From the NCBI GenBank assembly GCA_034638255.1, contig JAWPGT010000001.1, positions 806,001 to 870,000 on the forward strand: a DNA stretch of 64,000 nt, written 5' to 3'. Below the pieces are notes generated by a model. It was given only the letters and a program-made list of their open reading frames with translations, made no database searches and was not told the DNA's origin. Within the stretch, counting starts at the first letter, position 1, and the number at the start of each line of letters is the position of its first letter. Position numbers and translations under genes: made by a program. Below are positions 47,073 through 56,240 of this stretch, piece after piece. The DNA is from Coprinus comatus (taxonomy: Eukaryota; Basidiomycota; Agaricomycetes; Agaricales; Agaricaceae).

Positions 47073-49946
47073 TTACTGTGCATAACTAGAAGTAGAACGA
47101 ATGTCCGACTCAATGTCTAAAGGATTGGGAGTTGTTAATCCATGCCCCGAGACTGGCCATTGGTTGTTCGTCATTCGAGAACCATTCGAATCAGGCGTTT
47201 GACGCAAAGAAGGTTGGTTATCGAATGCATTGGGGCTCATGCTGGGAAGAGGTGTCATATTTTCCGTTGAAGAATCGTGGTTCCCTAGCTGGTCTTTCTT
47301 GAAAACCGTAGTATGTGAAAATGGAAACAGAGGCACCCCAACTTGCAGTGGCTGTTTTTGTCCGGTCAGTCGGACAATCTCTCGCATTAGTCCTTGGAGC
47401 AACCGCTCTTGACGTGCTAACCAGCAAACCATTTAGAAGTAGATCTGGAGATTTAACGAAATAGATACTTACAACCGACAGGTGATCTATGTCCATATTC
47501 TAATAGCGCAAACCTGAAATATATATTTCTTTTATAGCTCAACAGACCAAATGCAAAAAAAGAAAATCGTACCTCAGCACATTAATATCGCTCCAAACTG
47601 TCGATTCCCTTTCATTGTCATTGATTTCAATAAAGTACTTGCAGAGCTGAACTTGCACCACAGCTGCGAGGTACCAGCAAATCTAACTATTGTTGAGAAT
47701 GACGAATATTACAATAAAATATAAAATACCCACAGTGACGAAAGGGTGTAAACGGGTAATGTCCAACGATGTCGCCGATAGAGTATAATACGCACTTAAT
47801 ATAGCTCGAGCGGCTACGATACAACGACTGGTAGAGATGTTCGTCGAGTTTGTGAAGTCAATGTAAGGATTGTGCAATGTGATCGCAGCACTGTCATATG
47901 TTCGTCTAGAGATGAAAATTGTGAAGAAGAAACTAGTACTCACGCGTGCGGAATGATATGGACCATGTACAAATCGGTGTCAAAGTTCAAATCGGTGACA
48001 CCATCATTGTTCTTGTACATCTGTGGCAAACTTTCCAAGAAGTCCTGACACACCAATCTATCCAATGCCTCAAACCCTTCTAAGAAGAACGGATTCTGAT
48101 TCTTGCTAGGGGCCGTTGGTGCGCGCAAGGTCCCTCGGACATTATAATCTGTTACTCGGCCAAAAAGCATCACCGATTTGATCAAAAGCAGAAACGGATC
48201 CGTATACTGTGCTGGATGGCGAGTAAACACATCCGGGGTCAATATATCTTGTGGATTACTAGCTACTGCGACCTACGCGGGTAGTCAGTAGCCAAACTAT
48301 CATATCATCAAGTTCATACACCCACCTCGGATTCGAAGTCTACCGTTCTCAGAGGTAGTTCGGTGCCTAGATCCCGCTCGTCCACCGAATGTATCCAGCC
48401 TCCTACTGAAACAATGCGATCAAAAAGAATAGTCATCCACCATGTGCGTCGTCTCATTTCCAGGTCACGAAGATCTTTGGGTGGCGCCAGGAATGCCCCA
48501 GGAGAGTTGATCCCATGAGTAGAAAATGTTCCAGGATAATTGAGCCGTAGTGGGATAGCGACGCGAGTTTGAAACGCAGCGAATATCCAGACTTCCACCC
48601 ACCTACCTTCCTGGTAAAAGTACCAAGCAAGAAGAATACAAGCTTGCATTACAGAAAATATATCTTCTCCACTAGCCATTGTTTTGTCGATGTATTGTCG
48701 AGTTTTACTTGCATGGAACTCTGCAAATTGGTCACGCCGGGTGCCATCCGGCATCGTAACCACATTCTGGGGCGACCAGCGAGAAGCGGCAGCGCACTAA
48801 AGTGATCATCAGGGGGATGGAAGGTCATTTAGTCCTGAGAGAAGCCTTACAATTGCATGTAAGATCGCTGAGTGAGGGAAGCCCGGGTCTCTCGGCGACA
48901 AATGCATGGACGCCAGAAATGATGGGCGATGGAGCACACGAGAACCACAAGGGTCACAACGGAAAAAAACGTCAACACTTAATGGACAAATGTATTTCAG
49001 TACAGCGGATATGCAACAACTAGGCTACTCACTAATGATTTAATGTAGGAGGATCCGGTAAATCTGGATTCCAGCCTGAGAATAAAAGATCCATAAACGG
49101 GTCTGCGCCAGGTTTCTGGGTAGACACAAGCTGTGGGCTGCGACTGTCGTTACGAGCACTACCACGCTCGGGAGGGCTTTCCGGTGTAAGTAAATTCATC
49201 ATACTGATAGGACCGTGTGCTTGAGATATACTGGCATGATTCTTGTTACTGGCGCTTGAAGTTGGCCGATTTACGGAGTTGGGGATGCTGGAAGATTCAG
49301 AAGTGGGTGAATTGAAGACATGAAGACCAGGTTGGTTGGGTGTTATAGATCGTGATATTCCCAGTTGTTCCCTTTCGAATAATTGATTTTTGAGGCGAGC
49401 TGGGAGATCTTTGAGATGAGACCCATGGAGTGCAGGGTAATACTCACCAACTTCATCCTCTAATTGTCGTACTCTCTCGACTGGGTCAGTGTCTTGCGCA
49501 AGGCTGAGACCCTCCACTGGATCATATGAACATTGCGGTTCGGTCGGATGTCTACATTCCAATTATTGAGGACACCCATGCAATAAAGTACAATGGATAC
49601 ATACGCGTAACCGATGGGTGCGGGCACACTGACCAAAGCCTGCCATTGCCTAATGACCGATCCGCTTTAAATGCCAGTAATAATACCATAAACAACCTAC
49701 TTTAAACATGTTCCACAATGTGGTCGAGCAGCATCACATTTCTGATCGAAGGTTATCAATTAATGTGAGGGGAAAGCAGCGAAAACACATACCAACTTCC
49801 GCCTGCGACATGACCGACACGCCTACAAACTCACAGATAATCCTATTTTGAGCTCTCGGGATTCTACCTATTCGAGATACCTGCCTCACCTGATTTCGTC
49901 GCAGAGCAGGTCGAGAAGAATTTGAATTTGGGGCAGCCTTAGGCAT
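47073..49946 (-). CDS. Zn2Cys6 transcription factor (first paralogue)
   Basis: A fungal-specific regulator. The start at 49946 gives MPKAAPNSNSSRPALRRNQVRQ, then the zinc cluster ACRSCRRRKL-KCDAARPHCGTCLK, split by introns after RQ and after KL. Its sixth Cys is in PQCSYDPVEG. A coiled linker (VERVRQLEDEV) and a long Ser/Pro-rich region follow. The fungal_trans region begins at about residue 230 (LVDVFFRCDPCGSRVLHRPSFL, PHSAILHAICAAASRWSP), contains RRRTWWMTILFDRIVSVGGW, and ends in a Ser/Asn-rich tail. About ten exons. It shares domain order, intron positions and many residues with the gene at 56241-59211, so the two look like paralogues. Target genes are unknown. Confidence 0.88.
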
Positions 49947-50537
49947 ATTGGAAATAAAAGAGATCAACGAGTAAAGATGCGAGAGGGTTTGTTATTTGGT
50001 TTTGATGGAAGTTAGACTGTAGCATAAAACAGTTATTTCTGGGTCCGGCGGGCGCCAAAGACAACCTAAAGGTATTCAGTAGAGCGGGAGTGGCAGACTG
50101 AGCGCCGGTATTAAAGAGGTTGGAGAGAAGCGGCAAGATGCCGGGCGCTGATGGACCTGCTTACACTATATATATGTTGTACTCCAGTATATTAACAACG
50201 TCTTGATCAGGAAAAACACTCTTCATGGCTGCCTCAACACCCACAGCCTGCACCGCCGTTGTGCTATTTTCCATTCTATATATACACAAGGAAACCACAC
50301 CGTGTGGCGACGGCCGACGGCCTTCCATCAATTATTTCGGTAGCAACACGACGCAGAAATTCCGAAACAGCTTATTTTCAAGTCCTAGCAAGTTTATTGT
50401 TCTAGAATCCTGGGTTTGAATATCCACGGACCGATTTGGCTGCCCTCGAAACGAACTACTGAGGAGCTACAAGATTTCTACCTTTCATGATCTAGTCACA
50501 TAACTTTTCGTTTGCGTATGATTCAAAGGGTTCACGT
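49947..50537. promoter_or_regulatory. Tandem spacer with TF1 promoter
   Basis: The 591-bp region upstream of the first regulator contains only short unsupported frames (for example 50225-50419). It also holds the 3' UTR of the YjbQ-family gene. Confidence 0.4.
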
Positions 50538-51327
50538 TCATAATATTGTCGCAACAACACGTCTGGAATGTGGCATGTGCCTAAATTCCGTCAAATATAT
50601 ACCTTTTGTTGACATCAGTGAGGGGGGGGGAAATAACAACACAGACACTTACCTTGCCAGGTTCCAAGATTCAATCGACCATTTGTGATAGGGATACTCA
50701 ACGAAGTTCCAATAAGTGATGTTTTAGTATGGGAAACACTGTATGCATGTAAGGGGGCACGAATGAAATTTCCATTTATTAATCTACTCACGAGTCACTG
50801 TAATCAGAAAGAAAGAAAAATCAGGAAACTATATCCAAAGTTTATTTTTGACCTACTCTGGACCTTCATCGGTGTGTCGCCAGTTAAGAGATTCAGGCAC
50901 AATATTATCAAGTGCCATATTCATGTCTGGTGCAAAAGGTCACTACATATCATGTTTATGTAAAGATGATTTTGGGGTAGAAGACTGACCCTTGCGTACA
51001 TCTGACTCTGTGTCATGATAAGGCACTTGGGAAACAGGGAAGCAACGCACCGGGATCATAGTTTTCGTTGATCGTCAAGGCCGCAGAAGTGTGTTGGCTA
51101 TCGGATGCTCAAATTGGCGGGGGGTTCCCTGGAATCAAGAGAGCCCTTACATGAAGAGAAACAGCATCCCAACCTTATGGTAATATTAAATGTGTCAGAG
51201 TGACATGGTGGTAATCGCCTACCTGGACGTCTTGCAAACCCTCTTGTATGTTTGAGGAAATCTCATCAGTGACTAAATGGCAACCTTTGGCTCTCTTCGA
51301 GAGAGTGAATGTCTTTTGCCAGCCCAT
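50538..51327 (-). CDS. YjbQ (UPF0047) family protein with 12-nt and 6-nt exons
   Basis: YjbQ proteins are small single-domain enzymes; bacterial members show secondary thiamine-phosphate synthase activity, the fungal role is unclear. Splicing gives about 140 residues, the family's length. Exon 1 (from 51327) codes MGWQKTFTLSKRAKGCHLVTD. Then come VGMLFLFIQHTSAALTINENYDP, DVRK (a 12-nt exon, 50990-51001), DMNMALDNIVPESLNWRHTDEGP, a 6-nt exon (50792-50797), and SHTKTSLIGTSLSIPITNGRL, LGTWQGIYLTEFRH and RRVVATIL. Conserved His and Glu residues of HTSAALTINEN, WRHTDEGPDD and GTWQGIYLTE are all present, so the gene looks intact. No open frame above 30 codons carries the middle part, so it is easily missed. 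The gene ends 591 bp upstream of the first regulator. Confidence 0.87.
50792..50797 (-). other. 6-nt micro-exon (TGACTC) of the YjbQ-family gene
   Basis: Coding strand reads attacag | TGACTC | gtgagt, with consensus splice sites on both sides. Joined between GGT CCA GA and TGTTTCC it gives GPDDSVSH, restoring the family's DEGPDD motif. Skipping it keeps the frame but loses two residues, including the second Asp. Confidence 0.75.
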
Positions 51328-51410
51328 GGTGGAAGAGAAAGATAAAAACGATATGGCCCAAAGAGGAAATGATAATTTACTATAGTACAAGTGTAATGAG
51401 GATAAGTATG

Positions 51411-52492
51411 CTAATCATCAGCACCGTATCGACGGATTCGTTCTGTGCCCCCGCGATTTCCAGGGACATTTCTATTACGACAATGGTTGGCGTAATGACC
51501 CCGCTCACCACACTGTTGGTTGAAGTGAGATGGGAAAGTAGCAGTAAAGTCCGAGGAGACTGACCTTGAAACATGTAACCTCGTTGGGATCCCTCCTCTG
51601 GGGCATTTGTGCAGTGGCAGGTGCCACGGACAAGCCGCTCTGACTGCGATCGAGCTCAGCGTAGCGATTGAAGCCAGGGGGTGGCGGCCCTAAATCACGG
51701 GTGGATGGGGCTGGAGGAGGTTCATATGCAGATGGCAGTGGGAGATTTGGCTTTGGACTGTTGACCCTGGAATTGAATAAAAGTGCATCAGAAAAAGAGA
51801 AAGTACATACTGGCCGCGTGGGCATTCGGGGCCCATGGGGCAAAAGCCAGTGAGATAGAGCTGGCAGGCGACCTTGCGAACGTGTTTGCGAGGACATGTG
51901 GGACCTGTTGTTGGGGACGGGATGAATAATGCAAAGTAAGGAAAGCACGAAAGAGAGAACCGACCCAACTTGCAGAAGCCACGGTTGTAGTCAGGACATT
52001 CTATTTTTCGTTCTTTAGGATGTGCATAGAGACATTCGTCGCCTGCTGAACAATAGCCATACTTTGCAAACCAATAGCATTCTGGCATGCGACGCAGGTT
52101 GTACTCGTGAAGAAACTCGCAAGCGTCGCCCTTTTTGCAAAGACCACGGAGCCAATGTTTGCAGACGGTGGAGACACGTTCACGGTCGCGGGGGTGGACT
52201 GGGAGAGGTTTTGGGGGCTGAAAGTTGAGTGGAGAGGGAGCAGTGTGCCTAAGAGGACAGTGAAGGGGGCCAAGAGGACAGCCTTGGGGAGTAAGGAAGA
52301 GCCTGCATATCTGTTCGTCTGTGTAGAGTGAGAAGAGGGGATGAGAGTGGAGGAGGAGAGCGTGCCTTTATCGAGTTTTATGGCGAGGACAGCCTTGATG
52401 TGGGACTCTGCAGGGAAGATGTTCTGGTGGAAGAGCGGATGGACGATGTCCTTGAGAGGAGAAGGGCCGACGAGAGGATTTGCAGCGGACAT
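51411..52492 (-). CDS. mRNA 3'-end processing protein Yth1 (CPSF30) with zinc knuckle
   Basis: Yth1/CPSF30 is the CCCH-finger subunit of the cleavage and polyadenylation factor and contacts the AAUAAA signal. The start at 52492 gives MSAANPLVGPSPLKDIVHPLF. Five CCCH fingers follow: ICRLFLTPQGCPLGPLHCPLRH, VCKHWLRGLCKKGDACEFLH-like, PECYWFAKYGYCSAGDECLYAH-like, IECPDYNRGFCKLGPTCPRKH-like and ACQLYLTGFCPMGPECPRGH. A Pro-rich linker leads to a CCHC knuckle (CFKCGERGHYANHC), which animal CPSF30 also has but yeast lacks. The first intron (52319-52365) appears to use a GC donor (AAAG | gcacgc), since no GT is nearby and the join restores DEQIC. Four or five introns in all. It is divergent from the P450 with 76 bp between starts. 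Confidence 0.93.
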
Positions 52493-52568
52493 GATGGCCA
52501 AAAGCAGAAAGATAAATATAATATAAAACAAAAACATAATACCAGCCAATTCATCACACAGGCTTCCC
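52493..52568. promoter_or_regulatory. 76-bp bidirectional promoter (Yth1 / P450)
   Basis: A housekeeping gene and a cytochrome P450 diverge from 76 bp. The spacer is AT-rich (aaatataatataaaacaaaaac), with a possible TATA-like ataatataaaa at about 52515-52528. No activator site was identified. Confidence 0.55.
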
Positions 52569-54621
52569 ATGCTGTCTCTCCTCATCCCTGCCCTCGCTGG
52601 TCTCTGTGCACTGGCTGTCTATGCAGCCCGTGTCCTCCCAAACAACTCCCTGCCCTTGCCCCCAGGCCCACCCACCTCCTGGTTCCAACGCTCCGTCGTC
52701 CCCCCACTCCTCCCCTGGCTCACATACGCAAAGTGGAGGCAAGTCTATGGCGACCTCATCTACGTCCGCCTCTTGGGAAACCCCATCCTCGTCCTCAACT
52801 CTGCGCAGGCCATCACAGACCTTCTCGACAAGCGGGGAGCCATCTATTCCTCCCGCCCCGTCCGCACCATGGTTGTCGATCTGTATGTGTTGCTATTCTG
52901 GCCAACGTCGTTGCTGAGTGTATGTGCAGAATCGGCTGGGGCTGGGCATTTTCAAACATGCCATACGGTGAACGCTGGAAAGTGCGCATCATGACATCAC
53001 TGTTAGCGTCGACCACTAATTTCAATCAGCGCCATCGCAATCTCTTCCACCGCCACTTTAGGCAGCAGCTACCAGCACACTACCAGGCTCTCCAGCGCAA
53101 GGAGGCTCATTCCTTCCTTCGTCTCCTCCTAGACTCTCCCAACAACTTCCGTTTCCTCACTCGCAGGTCCAGTCCTTCCTTCCTTCCACCCCTCCCTTGC
53201 CTCATCTTCTCCTAGGACTGCAACATCAGTCGTTCTCCAGCTCGTCTATGGCCAGCAGGTCGCAGAACATGGAGAATCTTATGTTGCCGTGGCAGATGCC
53301 GCAGTCGCTGGCCTCGTATCCGCAGGAATGTTCGGCACCTATCTCGTAGTAAGTCCACACATGTCATTTTCTCACTGCCACTCATCCATGCCTCTCCAAA
53401 GGACTATATTCCAGCCCTTCGACACATTCCATCTTGGCTTCCTTTTGCCTCTTTCAAGCGTAAAGCAGCAAGGTGGCGCGAGTTGGCTCGCCAAATGGTA
53501 GATGTTCCCTACCAGGTCACAAAGGATATGCTGGTATCTCATTCCCACCCTAATCCCCTATGCCCCTGTTCATTTGTTCCAGGAAAAAGGTCAGGCTTCA
53601 CCCTGCTTTGTTGCTCAGGAACTCGAAAATATTGCTCTGGGTCTCGAGGCCGAGGAGGAGGAAACCATCAAAAACGTCGCGGCTACCGCGTATGCAGGTA
53701 CATAATGTTTCTAGTGCCTCATCGGCTCGCCTCTAACCGCAGCCAACCGTCCATAGGCGGATCTGATACCGTTGTATCCGTTGTATTGTCTTTTTTCCTA
53801 ACCATGTCATGTTGGCCGGAGGCACAGAAACGTGCCCAAGAAGAAATCGATCGTGTCGTTGGTAATGACCGCCTCCCTACTTTAGACGATAGGCCATATC
53901 TCCCTTTAATTGCAAGTCCACTCTCTCTCCGATAGACGTCACCTTCTGATTGCCTTCCAACAGCAAAGTTTATGTTTAGAGGTTTGTGCGGCCAGATCTT
54001 TTCTGGCGCATCTTTTCTGATATACAATCAAGTTGCTCAGATGGAACCCAGTATCCCCTCTGGGTGTTCCTCATTTTCTTACGGAGGACGACGAGTACAA
54101 TGGCTATCAAATTCCAAAGGGTACGACAGTCATACCAAATGTCTGGGCCATGCTCCATGACCCCGACATGTATCCGGACCCTATGTCTTTCAAAATTGAC
54201 CGCTTCCTTGATATCGAAGCCAATACCCAAGCAGGAATCAATGAATCTCCGGACGCCATATTTGGCTTTGGTCGAAGGCATGCTTAATTCCTATTTGTCC
54301 ATCATTACAAGTTAACATGACAGCGCTACAGAGCATGTCCTGGTCGTTACATTGCTCAAGACTTCATTTTCATCATGGTGACATCTTTACTTGCAACATA
54401 TAACATCAACAAAGCTATTGATGACAACGGTCACGAAATTGAACCTGACCTCGAGTACACTTCATTCATCATGAGGTTCGTAGATCCTATTCATGGTCCT
54501 GGTAGGCAAATGCTGATTTTTTTTTTTGAATGATAGCCACCCAAAACCGTTCAAGTGCCGCATTATTCCCCGATCGGCAAACACAAAATCCCTTATCCAA
54601 CAAACCAAGGATGTCGCTTGA
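52569..54621 (+). CDS. Cytochrome P450 monooxygenase, two apparent GC-AG introns
   Basis: A membrane-bound microsomal P450 of the basidiomycete type often annotated near CYP64/O-methylsterigmatocystin oxidoreductases. It starts with an anchor (MLSLLIPALAGLCALAVYAA), then the Pro hinge LPLPPGPPTSW. The oxygen-binding helix has AGGSDTVVSVV, the ExxR motif is ELLRWNP, and the haem loop is FGFGRRACPGRY. The PERF position reads FKIDRF, keeping only the Arg and Phe. Two joins need GC donors: 53912-53963 (ATT | gcaagt) and 54278-54331 (CGAAG | gcatgc); no GT alternative restores the conserved motifs. About ten exons; the last codes the end HPKPFKCRIIP and 20 more residues. Substrate unknown. The coding frame is otherwise intact. 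Confidence 0.85.
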
Positions 54622-54782
54622 AACTTGACTTGTTGTACCAGATATTTTTTTTCTATACGAATTATTTATGAACATATGTTTCATTGTAAATCGGATGTAC
54701 CTTATTTATTTACCGAGAGGGATATTTGTATCCGTTACATTATGTAGATCTGACATAGATATTCTGAGATACCCAAGCAAAT

Positions 54783-55995
54783 TTACCACAAGCCAGCCAT
54801 GTCCACTATTACTCCAGCCTCTCGCATACGACTAATTGCTTCATTCACCACGGTTGACCAAGGATCAATGGAATGAGTTTCTTCCCAATCTTCCAATTCC
54901 ACAAAGTAAACATCTTGAAACGGAATACCATTACCCAATGGTCGACGATCGATACGTGCGATCCGTAAACGTGCTAGTGCTAGATATTGTACAATATCCT
55001 TCCGAATTGCCAATGTAGAAGGACAAGGCGATATTGACAACCGCAATAACGCCTTATGTTTCAACTTGAGCATGAGTTTGTTCGGACTTTCTGGAATATG
55101 AGTGTCCCGATCTCGGGCAATGATATAGAATCTTGTGAAATTGTCTAATAGAAGGATTCTGAAATTGAGTAAAGCCTGTGTATTTGTGTGTGGAAAACGA
55201 ATGGGGGTGAGTGATGCGTGAGATAAGATTATACGTACCGGCATCTCTTTGGATTCCTTCTTGCAACACTTCAAGTCCATCAAATAAAGTTGCGCAAATC
55301 TTTGAGCATATAGCAGCTGTGTTCCGAGGGCTAGAAAACAGACTTCGAGCAGCTGAAGCAGTGGACGATGTTTTGATACGAGTAGCTTTAGGTAAGTTCT
55401 TGTCTAGAAATTCTTGACATTGACCTAGGGCCTATTAAAACAAAAACAAAAAATATTCATATCAATTACTACACAACATTTGTAGGGTTGGTTTTACGGT
55501 ATCCATGTATTTCCCGAGAGAAAGGATAACGCACCTGTTCGTGACTCAACACTCGCTCTATCTGGCGTAATTCTACACCTCTTTGGACCAACAAGGAGTG
55601 TTGAATGGGTAAGGTGATCTCACCCTTGATGAATCCATCCGCAAGATGCCGAAATCCATCGTATGTCTCAATCACAATCCCAAAAATTGTGTTTTCCTGT
55701 GGCACTACTCCTATATTCACAGAATTCTTCACGGCATGCAGTGTGTCTACGACATCAATCAGTCTTGTGTGTTGTAGACATAAGTGGAGATAAATATCAA
55801 CCTGTGATGGTTTTTCTCTCTTCATAATTCACACTATCACCAAACACGCTATAAGCTGCCTTTTATACTTTCAATGAGTCAACTTGATATAACTCAGTTG
55901 TCATTACACCTCACCTCGTGTGTGTATGTACCAAGAGGCCCTAACACAGCGACTCGGGTACTCGTTACATTGCTTGGTTGATGCTCACAAGTCAT
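54783..55995 (-). CDS. Prephenate dehydratase (phenylalanine biosynthesis)
   Basis: The enzyme converts prephenate to phenylpyruvate and carries an ACT domain for feedback control by phenylalanine. Five exons give about 290 residues. Exon 1 (from 55995) codes MTCEHQPSNVTSTRVAVLGPLGTYTHE in two parts, then AAYSVFGDSVNYEERKTIT, then the dehydratase core: GVVPQENTIFGIVIETYDGFR, FIKGEITLPIQHSLLV, ERVLSHEQALGQCQEFL and the catalytic TSSTASAA (Thr of TSSTA). The last exon has NFTRFYIIARD, where the ACT domain begins, and ends VELEDWEETH and GLW. The exon 2 to 3 intron runs from gttgatat to gtcgtag, restoring ITDTLHAV. The gene lies 245 bp downstream of the second regulator on the same strand. Confidence 0.9.
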
Positions 55996-56240
55996 TTTGT
56001 CGTGGGAAAGAATCTATAGTTATTTTCGGGTGTGAAATCAGGCTGGGTCAATGTTGGGTATTATATGGATTATAGGTAGAAAGGGTAGATGTGTAGCGGT
56101 GGATATATCGAGTTCAACGACAGCAAGTAAAAGAGAAAAAAACACGGAGATCAGCAATACTAGAAGTACAGATATAAAAAAACGAAGCAAACGGATATTC
56201 TGACCGAAAGCATCGGGGCCGAATGTGGAAAGAGATCAAA

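Noticed and set aside
52220..52300. Suspected frameshift in the first CCCH finger of Yth1
   Set aside because: On recounting, five consecutive G (plus strand) give an unbroken frame through CPLGPLHCPLRH.
52328..53215. 295-codon plus-strand frame
   Set aside because: It runs antisense to Yth1 exon 1, crosses the bidirectional promoter and continues in a wrong frame of the P450; it has no conserved motif.
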